Shown here piece after piece: positions 16,901 through 25,693 of a DNA stretch of 64,000 bases. A program made the translations under genes and the position numbers. Below the pieces are notes generated by a model. That model saw only the letters and a list, made by a program, of their open reading frames with translations. It was not told the DNA's origin and did no database searches. Origin of the DNA: UBA1738 sp003453455 (GTDB lineage Bacteria > Bacillota > Clostridia > UBA1381). Each line of letters begins with the position of its first letter. The stretch's first letter is position 1. Location of the stretch: positions 10,348-74,347 of the forward strand of contig CAMOOX010000001.1 of assembly GCA_946621875.1 (NCBI GenBank). The letters are read 5' to 3'.

Positions 16901-17773
16901 ATGTCCTTTACTCAAAATATAAAGGAAAATATTTCAAAAATAGAAAATAAATGTGCTTTTTGTGATGTTGCGGAGCTTTCGGCACTGTGCAAGCTTTGCA
17001 CAAATTATCAGGGAGGACAGGTTTTTATAGCGACAGAGAATGAGGCGGTTGCAGAACGAGTATATACACTTTTTAAAAGTGTTTTTAAAACAACTGTTGA
17101 CTATAAGAATAAGAACGGCAATTTCCGTTTTTATCCCGATTTTGACTTTTTTGCAGAGACTATGGCGGATAAACTTATGCTCTTTGGCGAAGATTATGAA
17201 AAAATCGTGGAAAGGGATTGTTGCAGGGCGGCGTATATAAGGGGCGCATTTTTAGGAGGCGGCTCTGTAAGCAATCCCAATTCTCGCTACCATATGGAAT
17301 TTGATGCAAGATATGAGGTTTACGCAAATCAGCTTTTGAACATTCTAAAAGATTGCGGCATATCGGCAAAGGTGACATATAGGAAAGGCAGATATATCGT
17401 ATATATAAAAGGGTATGAGCAGATTGCGGGAGTGCTGGGGATAATAGGCGATTTTACGGCGGCTATGGAGCTTTACAATACCACAATAGAAAAGGATTTG
17501 AGAAATAACGCAAACAGACGCAGAAATTGTGAGGTTGCGAATATTGACAAGATTGCAAAAACTGCCGCACAGCAGATAGCGGCAATAAGGAAAATAGAAA
17601 AAACGCCTGAGTTTTCGCTGCTTCCTGACAGTTTGAAGGAAATGGCGCGGCTGCGCAAAGAAAATCCCTTTGACAGCTTAAAAGAGCTTGGAGAAAAGAC
17701 TAATCCGCCGATCGGAAAGTCGGGCGTAAATCACAGATTAAAGAGGATTGCAGAAATTGCGGAAAAACTGTAA
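16901..17773 (+). CDS. whiA: WhiA DNA-binding protein
   Basis: Sporulation/division-linked DNA-binding protein, 290 aa. N-terminal domain is LAGLIDADG-homing-endonuclease-like but without nuclease activity (RAAYIRGAFLGGGSVSNP near 112-129; YHMEF). The C-terminal helix-turn-helix includes SLKELGEKTNPPIGKSGVNH. In Bacillus it affects FtsZ-ring formation and chromosome segregation; in Streptomyces it is needed for sporulation septa. It overlaps nothing and sits 1 nt after rapZ. Confidence 0.94.
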   Translation: MSFTQNIKENISKIENKCAFCDVAELSALCKLCTNYQGGQVFIATENEAVAERVYTLFKSVFKTTVDYKNKNGNFRFYPDFDFFAETMADKLMLFGEDYEKIVERDCCRAAYIRGAFLGGGSVSNPNSRYHMEFDARYEVYANQLLNILKDCGISAKVTYRKGRYIVYIKGYEQIAGVLGIIGDFTAAMELYNTTIEKDLRNNANRRRNCEVANIDKIAKTAAQQIAAIRKIEKTPEFSLLPDSLKEMARLRKENPFDSLKELGEKTNPPIGKSGVNHRLKRIAEIAEKL

Positions 17774-17784
17774 GGAGGAGCAGT

Positions 17785-20700
17785 ATGGCTGATTTTGTGC
17801 ATCTGCACACACACACGGAATTCAGTCTTTTAGACGGTGCGGCGAGCATAAAAAAAATAATTTCACGGGTTAAAGAGCTTGGCATGACATCGTGTGCGAT
17901 AACAGACCACGGCGTAATGTACGGTGTTGTTGACTTTTACAGAGAAGCTTTGGCACAGGGAATTAAGCCTGTAATCGGATGTGAAGTGTATATGGCGCCA
18001 AGAAGCCGCTTTGATAAGGTGTACGAGTACGATTCAAAGTACGCACATCTTATTTTGCTGTGTGAAAATGAGACGGGCTACAAAAATCTTTCATATATAG
18101 TTTCAAAGGGATTTACAGAGGGCTTTTACTATAAACCGAGAATAGATTTTGAACTTTTATCGGAGCATCACGAGGGGCTTATAGCACTTTCTGCCTGCCT
18201 TGCAGGTGAAATTCCAAGAGCACTTGCGGCAGATGATTACGAAAAAGCAAAAAAAATAGGCGAAAAATATGTAAACCTTTTTGGAAAGGACAATTTTTTT
18301 ATAGAGCTTCAAGACCACTCTCTTCCTGAACAAAAGCGCATAAATCCTCAGCTTGTAAGGCTTTCCAGAGAACTTGGCGTGGGGCTTGTTGCAACAAACG
18401 ATATACATTATGCAAAAAAAGAGGACGCAAAATATCAGGATGTTTTGATGTGCATACAAATGCAGAAGACTGTTGAGGATAGCGACCGTATGCGCTTTGA
18501 AACGGACGAATTTTACATAAAATCACCCGAAGAGATGGAAAAACTGTTTGCATATGCACCGTCTGCAATAACTAATACGGCAGAAATTGCAAAAAGGTGC
18601 AATGTGGATTTTGATTTTGAAACACGCCATTTGCCAAGCTATAAAGTGCCTGATGGCAAAACAGCATGGGAGTACTTAAATGAGCTTTGCGAAGACGGTA
18701 TAAAAAGGCGCTATGATGAGGTGACGCCAGAACTTGCCGAAAGGCTTCGCTATGAGCTTTCGGTAATTAAGAATATGGGGTTTGTGGACTACTTTTTGAT
18801 AGTATGGGATTTCATAAACTTTGCAAAAAATAACGGGGTGGGAGTAGGTCCCGGAAGAGGAAGTGCGGCAGGAAGTATGGTTTCCTATGCACTTGGCATA
18901 ACCGATGTTGACCCGATAAAATATAATCTCATTTTTGAGCGGTTTTTAAATCCTGAGCGTGTATCTATGCCTGATATAGATGTGGATTTTGCGCCTGAGG
19001 GCAGGCAAAAGGTCATAGACTATGTCGTGGAAAAGTACGGGAAAGATAATGTTGCCCAGATAATAACCTTCGGTACAATGAAGGCGCGCCTTGCTATACG
19101 CGATGTGGGCAGAGCCTTAAACATTTCTTATGCGGAAACGGACAAGGTTGCAAAACTTGTGCCGAATGACTTGAATATTACTATTGAAAAGGCACTTAAT
19201 GTCTCGCAGGAGCTTAAAGAACTGTATGATAATGAGCCAAAAATAAAAGAACTTATTGATACAGCAAGAGCGCTTGAAGGATTAGCACGACACGCAGGAA
19301 CTCATGCGGCAGGCGTTGTTATTTGCAGCGAGCCGATTGTGAATTATATGCCGCTTCAAATGAACGATGATGTTTTGACAACTCAGTTTGTTAAAGATAC
19401 CGTTGAGAGTATGGGGCTTTTAAAAATGGACTTTTTGGGGCTTCGCAACCTTACGGTAATAAATAATACAGTAAAGCTGATTGAAAAAACGCGCGGAATA
19501 AAAATTGACTTATCAAAACTTGATTATGACAAAAAAGAGGTATATGACCTCATTTCCACGGGTAATACCGACGGTGTTTTCCAGATAGAAAGCGCAGGAA
19601 TGAAGTCCTTTATGCAGGAGCTTAAACCAACATGCCTTGAAGATATTATCGCCGGAATTGCGCTTTACCGACCGGGACCGATGGACTCAATACCAAAGTA
19701 TGTGTATAACAAAAATCATCCTGATAAAGTGACATATAAGCACGAACTTTTGGCAGATATTTTGGATGTAACCTATGGCTGTATCGTATATCAGGAGCAG
19801 GTGCTTGAAATTGTGCGTACACTTGCAGGATATTCCCTGGGAAGTGCAGATATGCTGCGCCGTGTTATCTCCAAGAAAAAAGCCGATAAAATGGAGATTG
19901 AACGCAAGAATTTTATTTACGGAAAACAGGACGAAAACGGAAATTGGATAATTGACGGCTGTATAAGGCGGGGGATACCAGAAAGCGTTGCAATCGACAT
20001 ATTTAATGAGATAAACGAATTTGCAAACTATGCTTTTAATAAATCACATGCAGCCGCATATGCCTTTATCACATATCAGACAGCGTATCTTAAAACCTTT
20101 TATCAGGCGGAGTATATGGCGTCGCTGATTTCAAGCGTAGAGGACCAGGATAAAATAAACGAATACTTTATAAACTGCAAAAAGTTAGGGATTGAGAAGT
20201 TGCCTCCCGATATAAATATGAGCGAGGACAGCTTTACTGTTGAGGGAAACTCTATAAGATTTGGACTTTCTGCCATAAAAAATGTCGGCAAGGGATTTAT
20301 AGTAAATCTTGTAGATGAAAGAAAGCGAAACGGCAAATTCACGAGCTTTTCGGATTTTGTCCGCCGTATGTTAGAAAAGGATATGAATAAACGCGCAGTT
20401 GAGGGACTCATAAAGTGCGGAGCGTTTGACTCTTTGGGTGCAAAACGGTCGCAGCTTTTGAGCGTTTACGAAAGCGTAATAGAGAGCGAGACGCAGTCTA
20501 AAAAGGCAAATATATCAGGGCAGATGACGCTTTTTGCAGATGAGGCGGTTACACAAGATACAGAAACGGCACTTCCCGATATTTCGGAGTGTCCGAAAAG
20601 TGAACTTTTGGCACTTGAAAAAGAGTCATGCGGAATGTACTTTTCAGGTCACCCTATGGAGGATTATGAGGATAAAGTCAAAAATCTAACAGATATTACC

Positions 20701-21294
20701 ACATACAAAATTATGTCCTCTGTGGAAAAGGATGAATTTGGCAATATAAAAGAGATTTCAGGCGGAGTTAAAGACGGTCACACGGTAAAAATCTGCGGAA
20801 TAATTGCCGCCAGAAAGAACAAAATTACTAAAAATAATACGCAGATGGCATTTTTGCGCCTTGAAGATTTGTTTGGTACGATAGAGGTAATAGTATTTCC
20901 AAAAATTCTGCAACAGTACAGCGGTATTATGACGGAGGGAAAAGCGGTGCTTATAGAAGGGCGGGTAAGCATACGCGAGGACGAAGAACCGAAAATTCTG
21001 TGCGAAACCGCAGCACTTTTAGATGAAATAAAGACACAAGACCATAATAATCAGGAATTTTATGTAAAGGACAGGCGTACACTGTTTATAAGAATGGGTA
21101 CATATGATGAAACTGTTTTAAAAACAGCGGCAAAGCTTCTGAAATTGCATAGCGGTGAAACCCCAGTTTGCTTTTTTATAAGCGACAGCAAAAAGAGAAT
21201 TTATGTGCCTGAAAGTTGCTACATAGATGAAAAGAGCGGAATTATTAACGATATTTCTGCTATTTTTGGCGAAAATAATGTAAAAATGGGATAA
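17785..21294 (+). CDS. dnaE: DNA polymerase III alpha subunit, DnaE type
   Basis: Replicative C-family polymerase, 1169 aa. The N-terminal PHP domain starts HLHTHTEFSLLDGA and contains TDHGVMYG and further metal ligands. The polymerase core has GPGRGSAAGS and the catalytic aspartates in MPDIDVDF (about 395-401). A helix-hairpin-helix region and an OB-fold (VKICGIIAARKNK, about 1000) complete it. Firmicutes normally have PolC as the main leading-strand enzyme and DnaE as the lagging-strand partner. SD AAGGAGG, 11 nt after whiA. The dnaE-pfkA neighbourhood is typical of Clostridia. Confidence 0.96.
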   Translation: MADFVHLHTHTEFSLLDGAASIKKIISRVKELGMTSCAITDHGVMYGVVDFYREALAQGIKPVIGCEVYMAPRSRFDKVYEYDSKYAHLILLCENETGYKNLSYIVSKGFTEGFYYKPRIDFELLSEHHEGLIALSACLAGEIPRALAADDYEKAKKIGEKYVNLFGKDNFFIELQDHSLPEQKRINPQLVRLSRELGVGLVATNDIHYAKKEDAKYQDVLMCIQMQKTVEDSDRMRFETDEFYIKSPEEMEKLFAYAPSAITNTAEIAKRCNVDFDFETRHLPSYKVPDGKTAWEYLNELCEDGIKRRYDEVTPELAERLRYELSVIKNMGFVDYFLIVWDFINFAKNNGVGVGPGRGSAAGSMVSYALGITDVDPIKYNLIFERFLNPERVSMPDIDVDFAPEGRQKVIDYVVEKYGKDNVAQIITFGTMKARLAIRDVGRALNISYAETDKVAKLVPNDLNITIEKALNVSQELKELYDNEPKIKELIDTARALEGLARHAGTHAAGVVICSEPIVNYMPLQMNDDVLTTQFVKDTVESMGLLKMDFLGLRNLTVINNTVKLIEKTRGIKIDLSKLDYDKKEVYDLISTGNTDGVFQIESAGMKSFMQELKPTCLEDIIAGIALYRPGPMDSIPKYVYNKNHPDKVTYKHELLADILDVTYGCIVYQEQVLEIVRTLAGYSLGSADMLRRVISKKKADKMEIERKNFIYGKQDENGNWIIDGCIRRGIPESVAIDIFNEINEFANYAFNKSHAAAYAFITYQTAYLKTFYQAEYMASLISSVEDQDKINEYFINCKKLGIEKLPPDINMSEDSFTVEGNSIRFGLSAIKNVGKGFIVNLVDERKRNGKFTSFSDFVRRMLEKDMNKRAVEGLIKCGAFDSLGAKRSQLLSVYESVIESETQSKKANISGQMTLFADEAVTQDTETALPDISECPKSELLALEKESCGMYFSGHPMEDYEDKVKNLTDITTYKIMSSVEKDEFGNIKEISGGVKDGHTVKICGIIAARKNKITKNNTQMAFLRLEDLFGTIEVIVFPKILQQYSGIMTEGKAVLIEGRVSIREDEEPKILCETAALLDEIKTQDHNNQEFYVKDRRTLFIRMGTYDETVLKTAAKLLKLHSGETPVCFFISDSKKRIYVPESCYIDEKSGIINDISAIFGENNVKMG

Positions 21295-21309
21295 ATATTT
21301 AAAAATTTA

Positions 21310-21338
21310 TTGAATTTTCTTACAAAAAGTGGTAGAAT
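21310..21338 (+). promoter_or_regulatory. Promoter of mtrB
   Basis: TTGAAT (21310-21315), 17 nt, TAGAAT (21333-21338), starting 16 nt after dnaE and ending 30 nt before the mtrB ATG. It implies mtrB, the 58-aa gene and perhaps pfkA-glk form a separate transcript. Confidence 0.65.
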
Positions 21339-21368
21339 GTCAACTTGTGAAGAGAGGAGTTTAGAAAT

Positions 21369-21605
21369 ATGCAAGATGAGAATATGGTTTTAAACGATTA
21401 TATTGTGGTAAAAGCTCTTGAAGACGGCGTAAATATTATGGGACTTACAAGAGGACAGAACACTAAGTTTCACCACACCGAAAAGCTTGATAAAGGGGAA
21501 GTATATATAGCACAATTTACCCAAACGACCTCGGCAATCAAGGTAAACGGCAAAGCAGAGATTTTAACTAAACACGGGACTATTAAATCAGGAGCGGACG
21601 AATAG
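21369..21605 (+). CDS. mtrB: Tryptophan RNA-binding attenuation protein (TRAP), variant
   Basis: A 78-aa homologue of Bacillus TRAP, the 11-mer ring that binds tryptophan and then wraps (G/U)AG-repeat RNA to turn off trp genes. Diagnostic blocks: VVKALEDGVN, GLTRG, TKFHHTEKLDKGE, IAQFT and TSAIKV. Tryptophan-pocket residues (Thr27, Gln49, Thr51 and Ser55 here) are kept. Of the three RNA-contact residues known in Bacillus (Lys37, Lys56, Arg58) the two lysines are present (Lys39, Lys58), but Arg58 is Asn60. No trp gene is in the window. SD AGAGGAG, 8 nt upstream. Family certain; RNA-binding strength uncertain. Confidence 0.9.
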   Translation: MQDENMVLNDYIVVKALEDGVNIMGLTRGQNTKFHHTEKLDKGEVYIAQFTQTTSAIKVNGKAEILTKHGTIKSGADE

Positions 21606-21607
21606 AT

Positions 21608-21784
21608 ATGTGGACAGTGGTTTATATGTCAAAAGATGAGGAAGATGTTGCAAACCTCAGAAATTCTTTGCGTGAAAACGGAATAATTTCTACACTTAGA
21701 AAAAGAGAAGATTTTTTTGAGATTTTAGTGCCCTCACGCGAGGTTTCTCTTGCGCACAAAGCAATAATCGATATGGAACTTTAA
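21608..21784 (+). CDS. Conserved-looking 58-aa protein between mtrB and pfkA
   Basis: A short gene starting 2 nt after the mtrB stop: MWTVVYMSKDEEDVANLRNS and onward, ending with SREVSLAHKAIIDMEL. The pattern (short beta strand, helix, EILVP strand, helix) resembles the small ferredoxin-like domain of DUF2007-type proteins. Similar proteins beginning MWTVVYIA are found near dnaE/pfkA in clostridia and are sometimes misnamed glutamate decarboxylase (recalled from memory). Coupled translation with mtrB is likely; no SD of its own beyond the end of mtrB. Function unknown. Confidence 0.75.
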   Translation: MWTVVYMSKDEEDVANLRNSLRENGIISTLRKREDFFEILVPSREVSLAHKAIIDMEL

Positions 21785-21790
21785 TAACAG

Positions 21791-21816
21791 AAAGGAGAGA
21801 TTTTAAACTCTCCTTT
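21791..21816 (+). terminator. Hairpin before pfkA (weak terminator or attenuator)
   Basis: Stem AAAGGAGAG (21791-21799) / CTCTCCTTT (21808-21816), 8-nt loop, with only four T at its end. The SD for pfkA (AAAGGA, 21821) lies 4 nt beyond. The short U-track suggests partial termination or processing rather than a full stop. Confidence 0.55.
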
Positions 21817-21835
21817 TATGAAAGGATATTGAAAA

Positions 21836-22810
21836 ATGGAAAAGGCAATAAAGAAAATAGGTGTTTTAACAAGCGGCGGTGATGCACCGGGTATGAATGC
21901 GGCAATCCGTGCTGTTGTAAGATGCGGAATTTACAACGGAATAAAGGTTTACGGAGTAAAAAAGGGATATAACGGTCTTATAAATGGCGATATAGACTAT
22001 ATGAACGCCAGAAGTGTAGGTGAAATTCTGCAAAAGGGCGGAACTATTCTCCAAACTGCAAGATGCCTTGAATTCAAGGAAGAAGAGGGCGTAAAAAAGG
22101 CAGTAGAACAGGCGAAAAAAGCAGAGCTTGATGGACTTGTTGTAATAGGCGGAGACGGCTCATTCAGGGGCGCAAGAGATTTGTGCCGAATGGGACTTCC
22201 AACGATAGCTATGCCGGGAACAATAGATAATGATATAAATTGCAGTGAATATACAATAGGATACGATACCTGCTTAAATACTGTAATTTCCGCAGTGGAC
22301 AAGCTTCGTGATACATCTTCAAGCCATGAGCGCTGCTCGGTCGTTGAGGTTATGGGAAGACACGCTGGATATATTGCAGTTGAAGCAGGCATTGCGTGCG
22401 GAGCAGAGCTTGTCTTAATTCCTGAATTTGAATTTGATTTTGAACGAGATGTCATAAATGTAATAAAAAAGGGTATAAAAAGAGGCAAAAAACACTGTAT
22501 TGTTATTGTTGCCGAGGGCGTAGGCGGCGCAGAAGAAATGGCACGCAGAATTGAGGCAGAAACAGGAATGGAATCAAGAGCCACAATTTTGGGACACATT
22601 CAAAGAGGCGGTTCACCTACTGTTAAAGACCGTGTCATTGCAAGCGCTATGGGCTCAAAATGCGTAGAGCTTTTGCTTCAAGGAAAACAAAATCGTATAG
22701 TTTGTATTCAGGACGGAAAAGTCACAGATGTTGATATAGAAGAGGGATTGGCAATGAAGAAGGAGCTTTCCCCTGAGCTTATGGGACTTATAAAGAAACT
22801 GTCAGTTTAA
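21836..22810 (+). CDS. pfkA: ATP-dependent 6-phosphofructokinase
   Basis: Committed glycolytic step, fructose-6-phosphate to fructose-1,6-bisphosphate. 324 aa, bacterial type. Motifs: LTSGGDAPGMNAAIRA (ATP site, 11-26), IGGDGSFRGA (about 103-112; Gly in GGDGS indicates ATP rather than pyrophosphate as donor), and PGTIDNDI with the catalytic Asp (about 127-134). VEVMGRHAG and GHIQRGG are substrate-binding loops. It is followed 15 nt later by glucokinase, giving two consecutive upper-glycolysis kinases. Confidence 0.96.
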   Translation: MEKAIKKIGVLTSGGDAPGMNAAIRAVVRCGIYNGIKVYGVKKGYNGLINGDIDYMNARSVGEILQKGGTILQTARCLEFKEEEGVKKAVEQAKKAELDGLVVIGGDGSFRGARDLCRMGLPTIAMPGTIDNDINCSEYTIGYDTCLNTVISAVDKLRDTSSSHERCSVVEVMGRHAGYIAVEAGIACGAELVLIPEFEFDFERDVINVIKKGIKRGKKHCIVIVAEGVGGAEEMARRIEAETGMESRATILGHIQRGGSPTVKDRVIASAMGSKCVELLLQGKQNRIVCIQDGKVTDVDIEEGLAMKKELSPELMGLIKKLSV

Positions 22811-22825
22811 AATCGGAGGAAAAGT

Positions 22826-23779
22826 ATGTATTATGCAGGAATAGACCTTGGAGGAACTAATATTGCGGCAGGAATAGTCGATGAAAACGGTAAGATAATA
22901 GAAAGTATGTCTATTCCTACCGGTGCAGAACGCGATTTTCGTGATATTGTGCGTGATATGGCGGAACTTACCGAAAGTCTTTGCAAAAAGGCTCAAATAT
23001 CCGAGGATGAAATAAAAGCGGTAGGCATAGGGTGCCCCGGCTCTATCGACAGTGAAAAAGGAATTTGTGAGTATTCAAACAATTTGAATATGTGCCATGC
23101 TGATATTGCAGGCGAGTTTAAAAAAATTCTGAATTTGCCGGTTTATATTGAAAATGACGCAAATGCTGCGGCATTTGGTGAATATCAAATAAATGCAAAA
23201 GGGACAAAAAGCTTTGTTTTTGTGACGCTTGGTACAGGCGTAGGCGGCGGCGTTATCATAAACGGTGAGATTTTCAGAGGCTTTAACGGAGTCGGAGCTG
23301 AGATGGGGCATACTGTGATAAGAACAGGCGGTGAGCCTTGCACATGCGGCAGAAAGGGCTGTTGGGAAGCGTATGCATCTGTTACGGCACTTATACGGCA
23401 GACAAGGGAAGCGATGGAGAAGCATCCCGATAGCTCTATGCACAAATTTGCAAAAGAAGAGGGAAAGGTAAGCGGTCTTACATCATTCCTTGCTGCAAAA
23501 GAAGGCGATAAGTATGCAAAGGCAGTAGTTGAAAAGTACTTTGAATATATAGCAGAGGGAATTACAAACCTTGTGAACATCTTCCAGCCCGAAAAGGTAG
23601 TAATCGGCGGAAGTATTTCAAAAGAGGGAGATTATCTTTTAAATCCTGTTAAGGATTTTGTCGGAAAGTATGACTATAACAGATATATGCCAAAGGCAAA
23701 AATAGAGATTGCCACACTTTTTGGCGATGCAGGCATAATAGGCGCGGCACTTGCTGCAAAAGCGGCACAGGAAAAATAA
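22826..23779 (+). CDS. glcK: ROK-family glucokinase
   Basis: Phosphorylates intracellular glucose to glucose-6-phosphate; 317 aa. Phosphate-binding loop GIDLGGTNI (5-13), catalytic region YIENDANAAA, glucose/ATP region GTGVGGGVIING, and the ROK zinc site CTCGRKGCWE (about 172-181). Lack of an N-terminal HTH makes it a kinase rather than a ROK repressor. SD CGGAGG. It ends in a terminator. The preferred hexose could differ from glucose in this family. Confidence 0.9.
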   Translation: MYYAGIDLGGTNIAAGIVDENGKIIESMSIPTGAERDFRDIVRDMAELTESLCKKAQISEDEIKAVGIGCPGSIDSEKGICEYSNNLNMCHADIAGEFKKILNLPVYIENDANAAAFGEYQINAKGTKSFVFVTLGTGVGGGVIINGEIFRGFNGVGAEMGHTVIRTGGEPCTCGRKGCWEAYASVTALIRQTREAMEKHPDSSMHKFAKEEGKVSGLTSFLAAKEGDKYAKAVVEKYFEYIAEGITNLVNIFQPEKVVIGGSISKEGDYLLNPVKDFVGKYDYNRYMPKAKIEIATLFGDAGIIGAALAAKAAQEK

Positions 23780-23791
23780 ATGTGTTTATAT

Positions 23792-23820
23792 GGGCAGACA
23801 AATTGTCTGCTCTTTTTGTT
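23792..23820 (+). terminator. Terminator after glucokinase
   Basis: GCAGAC / GTCTGC stem (23794-23799 / 23805-23810) extended by flanking G-T and G-C pairs, 5-nt loop, followed by TCTTTTTGTTTT. Confidence 0.85.
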
Positions 23821-23839
23821 TTAAAATGTGCGAAAAATG

Positions 23840-23868
23840 TTGAAAAAAGTGTATAATTGTTGTATAAT
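23840..23868 (+). promoter_or_regulatory. Sigma-A promoter of engB
   Basis: TTGAAA (23840-23845), 17 nt, TATAAT (23863-23868), 37 nt before the engB ATG. Confidence 0.75.
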
Positions 23869-23905
23869 AAATCATAACTGAAAATCCTTTGATTGGAGGA
23901 TAAAA

Positions 23906-24496
23906 ATGAATATACATAATGCAGATATTGCCGTCTCTGCGGTGAAAAAGGAACAGTATCCAAAGAAAGAACTTCCCGAATTTGCATTTGCAGGAAGGTC
24001 AAATGTCGGAAAATCATCGCTTATAAATAAAATGCTGGGAAGAAAAACGCTTGCAAGAGTAAGCCAAACGCCGGGAAAAACGGTAACGATAAACTTTTAT
24101 AATATTGATGATACAATTTTTTTGGTTGATTTGCCCGGTTACGGCTATGCGAAGCGTTCACGCGAAGAAATAGAAAATTGGGGCAGTATGATAGAGGATT
24201 ATTTAAACGGCAGAAAACAGCTCGAAAGGGTAATTTTGCTTGTGGATTCAAGACACGCTCCCACTACCGAAGATAAGATGATGCTCGAATGGATTCGTGC
24301 ATCCCGCCCTGATGACGGTGCAATAGTTATTGCCACCAAAACGGATAAGCTGAAAAAAAGAGAGCTTAAAGAAAATCTTGAAATGCTTGAAAGAGAACTG
24401 GAACTTGGCGAAGATGATATTTTAGTGCCGTTTTCCACCAAAACCGACGAGGGCAGAATAACGGTTTGGGATATGATAAATATGATGATTAGCTAA
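23906..24496 (+). CDS. engB: Ribosome-biogenesis GTPase EngB/YsxC
   Basis: Essential GTPase for late assembly of the 50S subunit, 196 aa. G1 GRSNVGKSS (about 32-40), G3 DLPGYGYAKRS, G4 TKTDKLKK and G5 region FSTKTDEG are visible. SD GGAGG before ATG. It opens a cluster with an HlyD-like adaptor and division genes; engB is usually next to clpX/lon, so its place here is less common. Confidence 0.95.
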   Translation: MNIHNADIAVSAVKKEQYPKKELPEFAFAGRSNVGKSSLINKMLGRKTLARVSQTPGKTVTINFYNIDDTIFLVDLPGYGYAKRSREEIENWGSMIEDYLNGRKQLERVILLVDSRHAPTTEDKMMLEWIRASRPDDGAIVIATKTDKLKKRELKENLEMLERELELGEDDILVPFSTKTDEGRITVWDMINMMIS

Positions 24497-24517
24497 AAGG
24501 AGTTAATAGTTATATAT

Positions 24518-25693
24518 ATGAAAAAGAGCGGTTATTTTATACTTTTGTGTCTTCTGATGTTTTGCACATTTTATGGCATACGCTACATAAGAAGACCTGA
24601 AAAATCGCAGCCTGCGGTGAGCGAAATTTATGAAAACAAAATAATAACATCTGCCTATATTGTTAAAACGGAGCAGGTTTATAATGCGCCGGCAGGCGGC
24701 AGAATTTACCATTATATCGGGGAGGGCACAAAGGTTAAGAAAAACAGTGCGTTAGCCACGGTATATACAGGAAGTGTATCTGAACAGACGCTTGCTGAGC
24801 TTAATAATGTTAATCAAAAGATAGCAGAAATTCAAAGCTCAAATTCTTCCTATTCTTTTGGTGCAAACAGTCAGGAGAATATCGACATAATAAAGGGTAA
24901 AATTATAAAATCGGCAAATAAGAACAGCCTTGAAAGCATTGAAAGCTATAAAGCACAGATAAACAGCATCGTTACAGGTAGTGTGCAGGATATAAGAAAG
25001 AGTGATATTTCCAAGCTGGAAGCAAAGAAACAGCAGATAGAGGCGGAGATTACAAGCGGCAAAAGTGATGTTTATTCGCAGATGGCAGGAGTTTATTCCA
25101 AAAATATTGACGGTTTGGAGGAGACGCTTACTCCAAAGACAGTAATGTCGTACAAAATTTCCGATTACGATGCAATTAAAGCTCCCGAGAACAAGACGCA
25201 AAATCTCGTAACCGGCGGTGAACCCATATGTAAGGTTATGAATAACCAGACATGGTATGTTATGGCTGCTGTATCGGCGGATACTGCGGCAAAGCTTTCA
25301 AAGGGACAAAAGATAACGGTAAGATTTCCGCAGCTTCCGGGAATTGAAGCGGAAGGTATATTGGAATATATCTCGACAGAGGACAGAAATGCCGATAAAA
25401 ATGTTGTTATTATAAAATGCGAGCAGTATAAAGAGGGTGTATTATCACTCAGGCTAACAGGTGTTGAGCTTGTTATAGAAAGTTACGAGGGGTACAGAGT
25501 GCCTATGTCAGCAATCCGCCTTGTTGATGGCGAAAAAAGTATAATGGTAAGAACAGAAACAGGTACCATCTTGCGTAAATGCAAGGTGCTTTATACCGAT
25601 CTTTCCGACCAGACGGTGATAATATCGCAGGATTTTAATGATACAAAGGGCAGATTAAAGGAAAGCGACAGCATAATAATAGGAGAAAAGTAA
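24518..25693 (+). CDS. HlyD-like membrane-anchored adaptor protein
   Basis: A 391-aa protein with one N-terminal membrane segment (about residues 5-22, YFILLCLLMFCTFYGI) and an extracytoplasmic body. A lipoyl/barrel-sandwich half (APAGGRIYHYIGEGTKV, about 52-68) is followed by a helical/coiled-coil insert (about 90-200), a second barrel half (KAPENKTQNLVTGGEPICKV), and a C-terminal beta-barrel. That is the layout of HlyD/MFP adaptors. No ABC transporter or outer-membrane partner is nearby, and a Gram-positive cell has no outer membrane; it is co-transcribed with yggS and sepF, sharing TAATG with yggS. A role in envelope or division is inferred. Confidence 0.75.
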   Translation: MKKSGYFILLCLLMFCTFYGIRYIRRPEKSQPAVSEIYENKIITSAYIVKTEQVYNAPAGGRIYHYIGEGTKVKKNSALATVYTGSVSEQTLAELNNVNQKIAEIQSSNSSYSFGANSQENIDIIKGKIIKSANKNSLESIESYKAQINSIVTGSVQDIRKSDISKLEAKKQQIEAEITSGKSDVYSQMAGVYSKNIDGLEETLTPKTVMSYKISDYDAIKAPENKTQNLVTGGEPICKVMNNQTWYVMAAVSADTAAKLSKGQKITVRFPQLPGIEAEGILEYISTEDRNADKNVVIIKCEQYKEGVLSLRLTGVELVIESYEGYRVPMSAIRLVDGEKSIMVRTETGTILRKCKVLYTDLSDQTVIISQDFNDTKGRLKESDSIIIGEK

